From Tubulanus polymorphus (lineage: Eukaryota > Nemertea > Palaeonemertea > Tubulaniformes > Tubulanidae), in NCBI RefSeq assembly GCF_964204645.1, contig NC_134027.1:14994485-15058484 (forward strand): a stretch of 64,000 nt of DNA, given 5' to 3'. Below, piece after piece: positions 7,161 through 19,639 of the stretch. The translations under genes were made by a program, and so were the position numbers. The stretch's first letter is position 1. Each line of letters starts with the position of its first letter. Below the pieces are notes generated by a model. That model did no database searches. It saw only the letters and a program-made list of their open reading frames with translations, and was not told the origin of the DNA.

Positions 7161-9239
7161 TCGTCCTCTGGTATGAAAGCCCACTTAATGGTTCAGAATC
7201 CATTTTTCAAACTTACCTTAATGCATTGCAATCTATTCTTTTCATGTTGAGCTAATTAGATACACATTACTTCAATTTCTTAAAACATCCTACGAGTTGG
7301 GACTCACAAACTCATCACTAAAACGCTCACAATAATCTACAATAGATAATCAATATAGTGATTGTGAAATAGCACTCATATTCAATGTTCACATTTTTAC
7401 GAAGTAAGTAAGTAGGTGAAATTACCTTGTTGATGTCATTATTTTCACTGGATCAACTGCTTCATCTAGCATTAAAAAAGGGCAGGGTGCTGATTTCAAA
7501 TAAGGGCATTTTTGTGCGTACTTCCATCGGACCAAGGGCACATAATAACGCGGTCACGTCTGTTTTAGGGGCAAACTGCAATGTTCCCTATTGCATAGAA
7601 TCGAGGTACCCCCTACTACAATTGAGGACTAGAAACTATGTTTAACTCTGATTTTGCCATGAGTGACACACTTAACCACAGTACATCCTTACACCTATGC
7701 CTGTCAATGAAGAAAAGTTAATCTATAAAGGGCTTTCAAAATGATTTGGAAAATCAGTTGCAGACAAAAAAATTGCAGAAAAAAGCAATCTCAAGTAGTA
7801 AATACAGCGACAAAGAGCCAGCAATAGTGTATAGGCCTACATGAAATTGCATATTTTTAATCTTAGAAATATCAAATTAATTGGTTTAAATTGATAGTGT
7901 TAGTGATTGGCAAGTAACTGTTGATAATTGGTACGCAGCCAGCTTAAGAACACATTATTGCTATTAGGCTACTCAAACTAATTGTCTGTGCGAGTCTCTC
8001 TGTCAGTTCACCGAACAAAGTTTTTCACCTTGTATATATAAAATTTGTCTAATAGTCTAGATAAAAAGATCCAGAGCATCACGATGTGTTCAAAACGAAA
8101 CAATCCAGCTTTACAACGGCAGTCGCTAGAATGATTGGCAGTAGTTTGGAAGTCAGCCAATATCCTGGAAACTTAAACTAGGCCACGCGTCTGAGGCACG
8201 TTTTCACACGATGCACACTGACTGCAGTACATTTGAATATAACAACTGATCACATGAGCTACTATCGTTGATATCATACGAGATATTTCATAGCCGTCGC
8301 AGGAAACTTACTAACAGTCGGATGCGTCGGCTTATTTTGAAAGCCCTGACTCATTACTCGTGACTGACAAGGGCAGGATGGCGGACCTACGGCAAGTGAT
8401 GAGGGCACAAGGGCGAGCATGGGACACATCTAAAGGGCACAAGGGCGGCTATTTTCGGGGGCGGGGCGGACCGCCCTTCTATTTTTTGGCTAGATGAAGC
8501 ACTGCATTAAGAACAATCAATCAATCGCCTCGAGTGAACCAACAAGTAGCCTCTGCTGCATGGTTCAGTATGTCAGTAGTGGTATAGTAGTATTGTATGT
8601 ATTGTTGTTTCCATCCAGTCCAAATTGCTGATTGACGACCAGTAGGTTTTGACGGCGCTGTCACGCAGCCATCCTGAATTGAATACCGATATTTTCGGTA
8701 CCACACGCTAAACAAGTGCCTGCAGAAGCGTTACCTGGCAGTTTTAATGGAATTTCTTTCTTCATTGACATAAAAAATGACTTTAAAGAGGTCCATGGAA
8801 CGTAAATCGAGACACTGTGTAGGCGGCCATGTTACATTGTTCACGTGACGAAATAGTGAAATCTGATTGGATCCGTAAATTCCGCGGAAGATGGCGGACG
8901 GGCAAAACCTGTCCCTCCCATATTGAATGGGACAGGCAACCAGTCTATGACGGATCCGGACTAATTGTAAGTCTGAATTTGCGATTTACTGTTGAGTTTG
9001 ACGACCGAGGTCGTCCGGTAATTTGTAGGCTTTTTGGGATGTACTTTTGTCAATGGATGACAATGCTTCGCGTTATTCTTGTCGCTGTTTAGACCAGGTA
9101 ATTATGCGGGATCAATTCATAATAGATTACTACACGCAAATTCGAAATTGTCAGGCGCTGAGTTATATTTCTGACAGAATTTAAAATTACGTTTATAAGC
9201 TGTTGGTAGTCGAATCTGAGAGGAGTTACATTTTATGAA
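7161..9239. other. Noncoding ELMO-intron sequence with fragments of dispersed repeats
   Basis: No gene was recognised. About 7960-8250 is related to 2870-3260 (shared stretches around CCTGGAAACTTAAACTA and ACGATGCACACT), so it is a dispersed repeat. Open frames here are short and show no domain. Confidence 0.5.
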
Positions 9240-9330
9240 CAATTTTTGGCTGGAAAGTGGACAATTTATAATAATAATAATAATCAACAGAAATACAAGA
9301 GGGTTTCTGCGAAAGCCGCAGAAACCCTAA
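9240..9330 (+). repeat. AAT microsatellite followed by an 11-bp perfect hairpin
   Basis: A short AAT run (near 9270-9286) is followed by GGGTTTCTGCG, a five-base loop and its exact complement, ending CCCTAA at about 9330. A terminal hairpin next to CTAA would suit the 3' end of a helitron-type element, but no 5' end was identified. Confidence 0.4.
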
Positions 9331-10000
9331 TAAGGACGGAAAATATCAAGAAGCAAACATCACTGCATGATGATTCATCATGAATAAGGTAGTGGGTTTT
9401 CCCCACTGACTCTCCACGTTCATAGTATGACGCTGATTTCATTTGTATCATACACTGTGTGCGAAGTTTGTCGGTAAGCCGATATATTTTCGTAAATTGA
9501 ACAATTTTCCAAGATTCTAAGATTTACTTCCCGCTTTCCCAATTTCACTGCCTTTCTATAAAATTCACTCCTTTTCACGGCCGCAGTTTCCAAGATAGAC
9601 TGGTTGCCTGTCCCACCCAATATGGGATGAGACCGGTAACCAGTCTATTTCCAAGAAAACTAGGTCACACACGAGGCGCGCTTTTCATATACATACACAG
9701 ATCAATGCACTACATAGCAGCGAGTCTATATGACCATGACGCGCACGTGCATGAATATACGTAAAAAGGCATGTGTTCTCCCGAAACGAAATGTAGTTCC
9801 AACAACAAATAAAAAACTAAATTAATCATTAAACAACGCATTCCGATGAAATTCAATAGGGTTAGAGATTTTATATTAGCATTGGATGTTTTGAAAATTC
9901 CGAAGAGAAACGAAGCCTCGTTTGGAAGTTATTTTGTACCAAAGGAAGAAAGTTTCATATGTGAGAGCAAAAATGGACTTCGCTAAAGCTAAGTCCATAA
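9331..10000 (+). repeat. Dispersed repeat family B, copy 1
   Basis: Shares long stretches with 16420-17690, 32760-33430 and 54170-55640, including ATTCATCATGAAT, GGGTTTTCCCCACTGACT and the 3' block that starts at the ATG at 9846. That block preserves a short open frame (MKFNRVRDFILALDVLKI) also present in copies 2 and 4, and ends in a small hairpin around ATGGACTTCGCTAAAGC. Confidence 0.7.
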
Positions 10001-10264
10001 AAATCCGATGCTATCAGTAAATCAGCTGTGTGGCGGACACGGAAGTAAATTTCCACTTTTTGAAACCACATTTTCGTCGGATATCTTGAAGCAACGTTAC
10101 TTTACGCATGGGATATCAAAACTAGATGAATCATTGAACATATCGCACTCAGATCGTTATATCATATGCCTTGAGTATCAGTATTCTTGCTAGAAATGAT
10201 ATCAACCTATTCAATCGTGCCGCCATTTTGTTTGTGAAATAATGCGCACCAGCTGATCCACCTG

Positions 10265-11176
10265 GTTCAATGTTATGACTGTTGTACCAATAATTGAAAA
10301 ATGTGTCGTGGATATACGTGTTTGGATGAGAGATCATCTCTTATTTCTAAATGATTCAAAAACTGAAGTTATTTTATTCTCATCCAAATTCAGAAAAGTG
10401 AATAATGTTTTTAATGGATTATGTGTAGGTGATTCCACAATATTTCTCTCTTCAACAGTACGCAACCTTGGATGTTATTTTGATAGCTTCATGACAATGG
10501 ATAATCATATTAAACATATCTGTAAAGTGGCATCATTTCCATTATACAGAATTAGTAAAATTCGATCATAACTCGATACAGCCACTACTGAAAAGCTGGT
10601 TCATTGTTTTATCACGTCAAGACTAGATTACTGTAACAGTTTATTACTTGGAATTACAGATTATCAAATGTCAAAACTTCAAACCATCCAAAATTCAGCA
10701 GCTAGGTTAATTACTCAAGGTTCTAAATATGACCATATCATCCCTGTTTCATTTAGCTTACATTGGTAACCTGCTTGTAAACGTATACAATTCAAAGTTT
10801 TACTCTTGGTTTTTAAATGTATTCATGGTCTAGCACCTCCTTACCTTAGCAATTTAGTGTCTCTGTATAAACTGAGTCATTAAGGTCAGCTTATATGTTT
10901 AAACTGTCTCATGTGTCATGCAATACAATTTTTTACGGAAATCGAGCTTTTGCTTGCGCTGCCCCTGTTTTATGGAATAATCTACCTTTAACCTTATGTA
11001 CTAGTGATGATATTAATTATTTTAAAACCAATCTTAAAACATTTCTTTTTACTCAGTATTATGATAACTAATGTTTTATTAAAACTATATTATTATCTTA
11101 ATGTATTCATTATTGTAAACCGCCTTGAAATGCAGTGTAAAGCGGTATATAAATAAAATTATTATTTATTTATTAT
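10265..11176 (+). mobile_element. 5'-truncated L2/CR1-type LINE, degraded
   Basis: Broken frames encode the last part of a non-LTR reverse transcriptase ORF: a stretch MRDHLLFLNDSKTEVILFSS, then [27 protein letters not shown], and a CAAPVLWNNLPL terminal motif with interrupting stops. The 3' untranslated region ends in a CCGCCTTGAAATGCAGTG-type sequence, GTATATAAATAAA and a tail of ATT repeats. This is the usual 3' end of L2-like LINEs. Everything upstream of RT domain 7 is missing, as expected from incomplete reverse transcription. Confidence 0.8.
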
Positions 11177-12362
11177 CATGACGTCATGATGGAAGTCAAA
11201 ACCGGGTCAACACAAATTTTATATAACCAAGATTTTGTGGGGTTTCGTCTTTGAAAGCCTGTAACTACCGAACAAAGCGTCAGATTTTGGCGATATAAAG
11301 TTCTTCCGACTCTAATAGCATTGAATTTTCACATGTGTGATTTTGGACGGTTAAAGATGCTGCATAAAAAAAACGTGCTCGAATAAGTCAAATTTTTGAA
11401 ACTTTATGGTTAATTTCTCAAAAGATATAAAACCCATGGCTTTCAACTTATCAAACCATAAAGAAAAAACAATTACGAAATATATTTTTGCTTAATCCAT
11501 TAATTTCGCCCAGTAGTAGTGAAATTACAGGCTACTGAAATTGCGTTTGAGTGTGCTAAAAATAGCTTTGAGCGTAGTGTATTAAGCATACAAACGATTA
11601 TCCATCGGCCAGACCGTTGACATAGGCTCGCTAACATGAGCCATGAAAGTGCACTTGGTGAGATCGAAACGTCATGTATTCTATATATTTTAGAATGTTC
11701 GAATAAATAAATCTTGTTTTTAAATTCTTTTAATCTGTAGATAGTGGGTTTTTATCTTATTATCCGTTCACCACGTTTGAGTGTGGTTATCGTTCTCAAA
11801 GAGATTTATATCCATGATTTGGGAATCATTTTATTAGCAGATATTGGTAGAGATCTGCAAATAATCAAAGTTAAACTTAGGGGCCCTGACCTATTTCTTT
11901 TTACAGAACTTCATTCACATTACTCTGTATATTAAAACATCAAATAATAACTTGCTGCTCAAGGTTAAGCCAATAAGTCAAAGTAATTGTAAGAATATGC
12001 AAGAAGCTAAGGTTTAAAAGGATTTAAGTTACAAGCCTTTTAAAATATCGACGCATTCTTGAGACTCAATCAAAATTCAAGACCCAATAATTAACTGATT
12101 AAGACAGCATTTCGTACCAAAACTTGTATCCAGTGTCACTTTTTCTATTTCAGGTTATGTGAAAGGGCAATTCCAAAATTCGGTAAGAGCAGCATTCACG
12201 GAGGAAGAAGCTTAACAATGTGAAAAGTTGCATTACTATTAGAATTGATAATGGAGACAACATAAATGAAATTGGGCATTCAAGTTTTTTTTAGGTTTTC
12301 AGGATTTTTTAAGTGCAGAGAAAGTTTGGAAAGTACACTCATTGAGTTCATTTCACTAAAAG
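11177..12362. other. Noncoding intron sequence
   Basis: No gene, clear repeat copy or RNA was recognised in this stretch; an AATAAATAAAT tract near 11703 has no associated gene. Confidence 0.4.
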
Positions 12363-12541
12363 TGCACTTTAAGTGTTCTTTAAAAGCAGTGCACTTTGTT
12401 CCAATTCAGTGCAGTTTGAGTGTACTTTTTGGGTGCACTTTAGAATAGACTCAAAGTGCACTTTATGGGAAAGTGCACTTTGCTTCAATTCAGTGCACTT
12501 TTGAGTGCACTTTAAAATGCACATTTAAAAAAGTGCACTTT
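12363..12541 (+). repeat. Cluster of GTGCACTTT motifs
   Basis: GTGCACTTT occurs about eight times in 180 bp (near 12363, 12390, 12433, 12456, 12473, 12493, 12505 and 12533), several inside the palindrome AAAGTGCACTTT. Spacing is irregular, unlike a simple satellite. Confidence 0.7.
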
Positions 12542-12750
12542 ATTTTCATAAGGGGGAGCTACTAAGTAAAAGTAGGCGTTTGAACTCAAAATTGGGATAG
12601 ACATGTATATCGTAGCGGTAAAAAACATGCCAGGGTCACTAAAGTCATGTACAAATCTTGACATACTTAGTGTGAAAAGAATATGGAAAGGTCAAGAGAG
12701 AGACTAACTATACAATTAAACAGCAATAACCCTCATTGCTGAATATATAC

Positions 12751-12917
12751 CTCTGCAGATGTTGAATTAGATTGGTGATCGAAACTTCTTCTTCAATTAT
12801 ATCATATTTTCCATTTCCTTGCATAAGGACTGACTCTAGAATATCTAGTGCGGCCTGAAGAGCTGTAAAATCTGTTGTAGCAACACGACCATGTCTATCT
12901 TTGATGGCATTACACAG
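12751..12917 (-). CDS. ELMO: ELMO exon 7 (last exon visible)
   Basis: A 167-base exon with canonical AG and GT borders (acceptor just above 12917, donor GTATAT below 12751) encodes about 55 residues including LDILESVLMQGNGKYDIIEE and SITNLIQHLQ. These align with the ARM-repeat region of animal ELMO proteins (the LAILESM...IPHLQ segment). It joins exon 6 in phase 0 and ends in phase 2. ELMO proteins bind DOCK-family exchange factors and help activate Rac at the plasma membrane during phagocytosis and cell migration; the N-terminal half binds RhoG and carries autoinhibitory ARM repeats. The remaining exons, including the C-terminal PH and DOCK-binding region, were not found in 1-12750 and probably lie left of the window, beyond the viral element. 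Confidence 0.85.
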
Positions 12918-14229
12918 CTAGAATACATAACAATATACCGAGTCAAGCAGCAAGTTACCACAAACAGAGCAAATTGAAATAATAAGGGACCATCCATTTT
13001 GTATGTACACATAGGGGTCGGTGTGATGCATAGACCAACATATAGGTGAGGGCTCGGATCATGGATCGTAGGTCTGGTATGCATCTATTTAGTTTGTACG
13101 AATGACCTCATGGTATGCTCTCACTGTGCAATGAAATACCTTATGTACTTGTTCCTATGGAAGAATGTAAAATAAGTAATGTAAGGCTTTCTAGTATCTG
13201 TAGATGATTCTGTAGATGACTGATTGGGGTATTTTTCAAAAACATATATGAGTTTTCGTAATCAACTTTCAAAACAGTAGCCAGAAGCATGGTGGTTTAT
13301 CATAAGACAATCTCCCAAAATGTTTGATAGTAATTCGCCAAAAGCAAAGTGGTTCACCTTTAGTCCTGGTAAGGCAATTGCCAGTTAACCTAGGCAATGA
13401 ACTCTATCTTCCATATATCTATCATATCCAAAATGCCTAACCATTACCAACTAGAGCTACACCAGCAACACCACTAGGCTGATGAAAATATTCAACCAAA
13501 CAGATAGGGATCAGTAACTTGAAATGAAAAGGGTGAACACAATGCTTCATAAGCCCTGCGGAAGACAAACAGGGTTGCATTCAATCCGGTCAACAAGTTT
13601 TGAAATAATTATAAGCTACCTCAAAAAGGATTGTGATCTTCATGCCATACACTTTGCATCTAAATATGTTGGCCGTGTACTTTAGAATCTGCATCATGTA
13701 GGACAAAAAAGATGTATTTTGTGAATCCAATACGGCCACCAGATGCATGCAAATACAACTGAAATTGCTAGGGATTCTAATGTTACTGCCACATACAATA
13801 TATGTGAAAGTGAATCATGTACTTCAAAAACTGCACCCTGTACAGTGGAAAAGTTAAAATAAAAAGGCTAATATGGCAGCCAATGCTCCTTCTTGATTTC
13901 AACTAAGACCAAAGTTAATTGGTATCATTAGCTGCAAAGCATATCTGTCTAATAAATATTCAGGCACTACTCCAAAAACTGCAACCTTTATTGGGGGTAT
14001 AGTGTAAGCATACAATATATTCAGTCAGCTATTTTGAATGCGAATATTACGAACATCAACAGAGTTCTTAATCTACATATGAAGCGTATGAACCTGAAAA
14101 TATATTCTACTTCAAAAACAATAGAATGGGAACAGTGTATCTTGATTGAATATGGCTATCAGACACCCATCTTTGGTGCCACAAATACCAAAATCAATGA
14201 GAAAATGAATACTCTTCGAACTGGATGAA

Positions 14230-14690
14230 ACAGTATGCCTCGGATGCCCCCCAACTCTGCTGGTAAAATATGGGTAACGTGCTCTACACCAATTGAATAT
14301 GTTGATGTCAAACCTGTGTACCAAGTTTGAAAAGAAATTTCTCGAGAAATGAAGACTCTGTCACACTAATGCTGTTTTCAAATGCCGCCCCCTGGTGGCC
14401 AAAATTTATACCACAGTGACCTGAATTTAATTAGGAATACACCTCAGACCATTTCTCAAGAAACAATGGTGAATCGTGCTAACATCTTTTTCATATGCAG
14501 CCCCCTGGTGGCCACAATTTCATTTACAGAAACCTGAATTTTAAAAGAAATCTACCTCAGACCATTTCGTACCTGTGTACTAAGTTTAAAAAAATCTCAA
14601 GGAATGAAGGCTCAATCCTGATAATGTTGTTTTCCGATGCGGTCCCCCTACTGGCCACAATTTAAATTACAGCAACCTGAATTTTGATAA
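14230..14690 (+). repeat. Satellite core with CCCCCTGGTGGCCA motifs (intron 6)
   Basis: Imperfect monomers of about 113-140 bp recur, each with a CCCCCTGGTGGCCA-like box (14385-14401, 14499-14514, degenerate near 14645) followed by CCTGAATTT and ACCTCAGACCATTTC. The layout resembles the tandem cores of helentron-associated elements. Confidence 0.65.
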
Positions 14691-15453
14691 ATAATAAACT
14701 CAAAGTTGATGGTCGTCTTTTCGTATGTCACTGATGTTACAGTATATGCGCAGCATCATTTCACGAAGATAGGCTGGTGTAACAACAGCTCATCCACCCA
14801 AAAGACAAAAATGACTGTTTGGAAATAACAGATTGGGTTTGACTGATAACAGATTGGGTTGAGACTGATTGGGTTCAGATGCTGTATTGATAAATCACAC
14901 GGTTGTGATTTGATAACATAATCAATTTCATGAAAGAAGCCTATTGTGGATAATCCTAATGATCAAGAGAATAACAATTAAGTTTCCCTAAAGATAATTG
15001 AAAAATGAATTATCAAAGGAAACCACAATGTTTTTCTGAGTTCAGTCACTTCAAGTAGGCTTTTCTTTTCTTTTGCATTTGCAGAAAATGCTAATTGAAA
15101 AGAAGTGAGGTTTAACATATATAATAAGTCACATTCAGACGGACATTACCTTTTTCATAATATATCAAAATTTAATGAGCAGGATATCAGGGATAAATCT
15201 GGTGGCAAGAAACATACCAAGTTTCAGGGCAGATCAATTAGAAAAGGATGCGGGAAAGAAGATATCATTGATAAAAGAATCTGATTACTTCAGCATCTTA
15301 TTCTTTACAAATGCCAATGTTTGATAAGAAAATGTTGTTTTGAGATTATAGAAATCGTGCTTCATATATCAGAGGGCCAGTCAGTACTAACAGAAGGTTT
15401 CAACTAAGATGGTACAACTATAAAAGGTTTAAAAGAATATTTTGTAGACTTAC

Positions 15454-15553
15454 CACTTTAATGAATTTTGGTTCCAGTATATCCCATGAAATTGTACCAT
15501 GATCCATGAGCTCAACAAATGACTTCAGCGTGAAGGCCAAATACTCTCCTGCA
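15454..15553 (-). CDS. ELMO: ELMO exon 6
   Basis: A 100-base exon with AG acceptor (TTTTACAG) and GTAAGT donor. It completes a codon from exon 5 and encodes 33 residues, including FTLKSFVELMDHGTISWDIL, a near match to the FTLTAFVELMDHGIVSWDTF segment of ELMO ARM repeats. Phases agree with both neighbouring exons, so the reading frame is intact here. Confidence 0.9.
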
Positions 15554-16419
15554 CTGTAAAAGCATGGGTAATAGCAAATAGTCAGGCACATACCTGAAGC
15601 CCTAAACCCATAAACTGCACCAAGTTTTCAAACTAGGTCCAAGGCTTATCATGGTTAGAATTTGTTATTATTGACTAATCTTCACACATGGAGTAAAACT
15701 TTTTTCTTAATTTTCACCAATATTTACTATTAATCAAACTTGCTATGATAACTAATTACCAATATTGTGAGGCAACTTCAAGGGAGCTCGGGTTATAGGA
15801 ACACAATCAGTCATTTGGGTAGATACTAATCATACTTTAAAGGGTACATGTCTGAATATATATGATTTCATCAAACATATGTAGGATATAGTAAAAATCA
15901 AGACACAAGCTTCATACCATGCAGCCAACACCTAGGATAAGATAACATCATGCACATACATGACTATACAGTCCCAACTTATAGTTGCCCCACATTTTAT
16001 CTTTATATATCATTTATCTTGAGCATAGGAACAATAATTAGCAACTCACAAAGCCTTTGGGAGCCCCTGTGTGCTATTACCCAAAACAAACAAAAACAAA
16101 GACATTTATAATAGAGTGAACAACAAATATACATGTGAATGGAAACAAAATTATGAACATCATATCATCTTTCATGAGTTGAAATATCATAAATTCCCAA
16201 AATTTACATTCCTCGTTGGTAAATCACTAGAAATACTCAGACATGACTGACTAGACATGACCCTTTCTTCAGAACTTAATGGCCCAAACAATGTTTTTCC
16301 GGTCTCTAGTCATTGCCAGAGCAAATCTTAAGTGAAGCTCAACCCCAAATAAATGGGCTGCAAAGAAGGGATGGAGAGTGGGACCGTGATCTATTTACCC
16401 ATGGGAAACAAAATCAAAC
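15554..16419. other. Start of ELMO intron 5, nothing recognised
   Basis: Noncoding; no repeat copy or gene identified. Confidence 0.4.
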
Positions 16420-17690
16420 AAAAAACACGAAATTCTGAATATGGATTCTAAATTTACAGTGTATGATTAATCCAGCATCAAAATTAAACATTGGAACTCT
16501 AGAGATTAAGCAAAACTAATAAAAAAGAGTGAAAATTCTATTAAATTGAATTCGAATGATGGGAAAAAACTGACTTTTTACAGATAATTAGATCGAAAAT
16601 AAGGACAGAAAATAGCAAGTAAAAATTTTCCTTTTATTCTAATTATGAATGGAAACGCATACCTATTTTCAACATGAAGTTTTTGGCAGAATTTCAGAGA
16701 ATCTGTGCTCCAAGTAATAAAAAGAACCTGAGATTTCCCCCTTGATTGAATCAAGAAGTTTTATGAGAATCTGTCTATTGACACAATCTCCGTGAAGCAC
16801 TATACATGTTGTAATCACACATAACTGCACGATGATGCATCATGAATATACATGGTAGCGGATTTTCCCCACTGACTCAAATTGATACTCCCCACGTTCA
16901 TGGTGTGACAATTTCATTTATTTCAACATTGTGTAGTTAGAAAGTTTGTTAGAAAATTTACTTTCGTAAATTAAAAAATTTCCAAGATTAACTTCCCCCG
17001 TTCCTAATTTCACTGCCCTTCTATAAAATTCACTACCTTGGCAGTTGAATCATTTGCAGTTTCCAAGAATACTTTAACTAGGCCACATGTGAGGCGCTCT
17101 TTTCATATACATGCAGACCAATACACCACATAGCAGGGAGTCTGTGTGTCACGCATGTGTGTAAAGCATGAATACTCTGATAAGAAATGAAGTTCCAACA
17201 TCAAATAGACATCCTTCCACTGCAGGGATTCGAACCTGATGGCATCACTTCACTCAGCAACAGCACGATCGCCTGCTACAGTAGACTGGGTGCGCAGGTA
17301 CATACGCAACTTTACTGCATGAAACCTTGCGGCACCAATCAGATTGCTCGTTGTACAATCGCTGAGGTAAATTTCAAGGAAGAACTATAGATGGGAAAAC
17401 TCGGGCTAAAATAAAACGGGATCTAGTGTGGCAGGGTTTCGTACCGTGGCAATCTCGATGCCATCAGGTTCGAATCCCTGCTGGGGGAGGATGCAAATAG
17501 GTAACTAAATTAATAAACAAGCAATGCATTCTGATGAAATTCAATAGGGTTAGAGACTTTATTACTGCATTGAATGTTTTGGAAGTTCCGGAGAGGAACT
17601 ATGCTTCGTTACGAAGTTATTTTGTACCAACGGAAGAAAGTTTCATATGCGATAGTAAAATGGACGTTGCTAAAGCGAAAGTCCATAAAA
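16420..17690 (+). repeat. Dispersed repeat family B, copy 2
   Basis: The longest copy of family B. It matches 32760-33430 over its first part and 9331-10000 and 54170-55640 over its later part. It is interrupted at 17208-17493 by a fold-back element with a 6-bp target duplication. Its 3' block holds a frame starting at 17534 (MKFNRVRDFITALNVLEV) that is shared with copies 1 and 4. Confidence 0.7.
17208..17493. mobile_element. 286-bp fold-back element with tRNA B-box-like arms
   Basis: Inverted repeats at 17208-17246 and 17457-17493 contain GATGCCATCAGGTTCGAATC and its complement. CAAATA is duplicated at 17202-17207 and 17494-17499. The uninterrupted sequence is visible in copies at 9800 and 54800, proving a recent insertion. 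Each arm carries GGTTCGAATCC, the tRNA B-box, but flanking bases do not pair as a T stem, so it is not a tRNA gene. Confidence 0.7.
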
Positions 17691-17964
17691 ATTATGATAT
17701 TCTTTGTGGTGTTGACACATATTTAAAAATTCCAAATACTAAAACAATAATTAAAAGACATAGCTGCAAAGCAGCAATAATGGTTATCCACCTTGCTGGT
17801 TAAAATGTCCATACTACGAAACAAACGAAGTTTCATTGCAATCAATCTTGTAAGTTCATGCCACCTAGGGGTCAAAACATGCACTAGTTTGTACATGATA
17901 TCGGCTACTAAGTACAAAGTCCTGATGTATCAAATTTAGTTAAATAGTTTTTGAGGATAATAAA

Positions 17965-18290
17965 GATAGTCTTTTCACTCCCTAGTCCCTTGCACCATTT
18001 GAGCTATTGATTCAGAAAGGAAGATTTGCTCTCTGATTGGCTTTTTAAAACTGATACCTTTGCATTCAGATTTTTGCAAAAAATACCATGTAAATCTTAA
18101 GGCCTTCTTTTGATAAATTCGGCTTCCTAGGAATTTGAAAATGGATAATGTTTGAATGCATGATTTGTATGCATATATGCTCAGTTGCATAGTGAAAAAG
18201 CTTTTCATCTGGAAACAATGTTATCTCAATTCGCTCCATTTCTATGGCAATAAGGTAGGCTCAGCCTATGGCTGTCTAAATATCAGAATC
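17965..18290 (+). repeat. Dispersed repeat family A, copy
   Basis: Diverged copy recognised by CTGATTGGCTTTTTAAAA, GCTCAGTTGCATAGTGAAAA and the 3' block AGGCTCAGCCTATGGCTG. Other copies lie near 19640, 29765, 38664, 39446, 53390 and 60105, all in this orientation. Confidence 0.6.
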
Positions 18291-18955
18291 GTCAGGTATA
18301 AATCTTTCCGGCAAATTTGATACAGATTGGTTTTGAAATAAGGGAGGAGTAGGACTTTGAGGTTCAGTTGTTTGGAATGGCAAAAACTAATAGTGGGTTT
18401 CTCCCTTGCTGATTTAAATGTCATACTAGGAAGCGTAGAATAATTTCATCGAAATCAAGCTCATCAGTGGTTAACGATTTCGAAGGAACACTGTACTGAG
18501 ATAGGGTTTTTGGCGCAGAATCACTTCCCGCGCTTAACAAGCTGCGCATTTCAGTACAGAACTGAATAAGCTGAATAATAACAGAACCGATAGGCATCGA
18601 ATAATTTCTGTGAATGCTTAGTACTGTACTGAAATCCTAATGTGAACGCAGCTATAGGCCAGCCAATTTAGCCAGACAATATATCCAGAAATTAATACGA
18701 CACAAAGAACTAATGTTGTATGAAAACTGATTTGTGAACCTTTTGTCAAGATTGAAGTAATAGTAAGGCGCCAAAACTGATAATCTATTGCTTGGCCATC
18801 ATCCCGGTAATGCCTAGTAATGCATGGACGTTTGTCACATGTTTAGCTCCGCTAAAGTAGATCAAAATATGATGGCCCACTTAAATACAGACAACCCATT
18901 CAATCCAATCCATTCCATTAACTCTAACAGTGTTTGGGTTAAATACCACGCTTAC

Positions 18956-19125
18956 CAGGAACCACTCTCAACCATTTCTACCACCAACTTTAGACCATTC
19001 TTACTAATGAATTCTGCAGCAAATGTAGGATCAGCTGAAAGTGATGCCAAATCTTTCAGAGCACTTAACTTTTCTTCTGTACTGCCATAACTGATTCTCT
19101 CATAAAGACCCTTAGCCATTTTGAG
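18956..19125 (-). CDS. ELMO: ELMO exon 5 (ARM-repeat region)
   Basis: A 170-base exon bounded by AG (TTTTACAG) and GTAAGC encodes 56 residues plus two bases, beginning LKMAKGLYERI and containing EEKLSALKDLASLSADPTFA and EFISKNGLKLVVEMVESGS. This is the most recognisable ELMO segment (LEALKDLASLSRDVTFAQEFI in vertebrates). It joins exon 4 in phase 0 and exon 6 in phase 2. A hydrophobic stretch upstream in the same frame lies in the intron and is not part of the protein. Confidence 0.95.
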
Positions 19126-19317
19126 CTGTAAAATACAAATCAACAAGAAACAAATTATAAGACAGTAAAGCCAATGTGAAAACCACCAAATAGAAATATA
19201 CACATATTTGTCTACTGGTATCAAATCAGCAGAATTAGGGTTTTCAGTAATTGTTCATCCCGTAATTTTTCAGCTTTCATTCCGTAATGCCGTAGAGAAT
19301 CCATGCTCCAAGTAATC

Positions 19318-19560
19318 AAATAATTGCCCATGGGCAAAGTGTGGTTTACCTTAAAAACTGGAGCCTGTGTGGCAAAGGCATTGCTTATGAAAAATCTTTT
19401 TAATTCATGAATTCAAAGTTCTACTATTTCATTTTATTTTTATGAAATAATTATTTTGTAGTCAAATCAAGACCAAAAATACATTCGTTTACAGTCCACG
19501 TCCAAAATTTTGTAGGCTACAGGTAGGCAGGAAAACTATTTTATAATTGGAAAAATATAT
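19318..19560 (+). repeat. Dispersed repeat related to the insertion in the viral integrase
   Basis: Matches 2576-2815: both begin GCCCATGGGCAAAGTGTGG and share ATTATTTTGTAGTCAAAT and ATTTTGTAGG. This shows that the block at 2570 is host-repeat material. Confidence 0.7.
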
Positions 19561-19639
19561 TTTTCATTTTCTGCTGTGTATTGCTTTACGTGAATGGAGT
19601 TACAATTTGAAGTTACTTTGAAAATGAGAAGAGTCGGCG

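Noticed and set aside
11580-11740. Second hammerhead near GAGATCGAAACGTC
   Set aside because: GAAACGTC is present but no CTGANGA core could be placed upstream at a workable distance.
17457-17493. A tRNA gene ending in GGTTCGAATCCCTGC
   Set aside because: The bases flanking the T-loop do not pair as a five-base T stem, and the motif occurs in both arms of an inverted repeat.
18952-19224. A 90-residue membrane protein
   Set aside because: The hydrophobic N-terminal half is intron; a good acceptor at 19126 starts the real ELMO exon.
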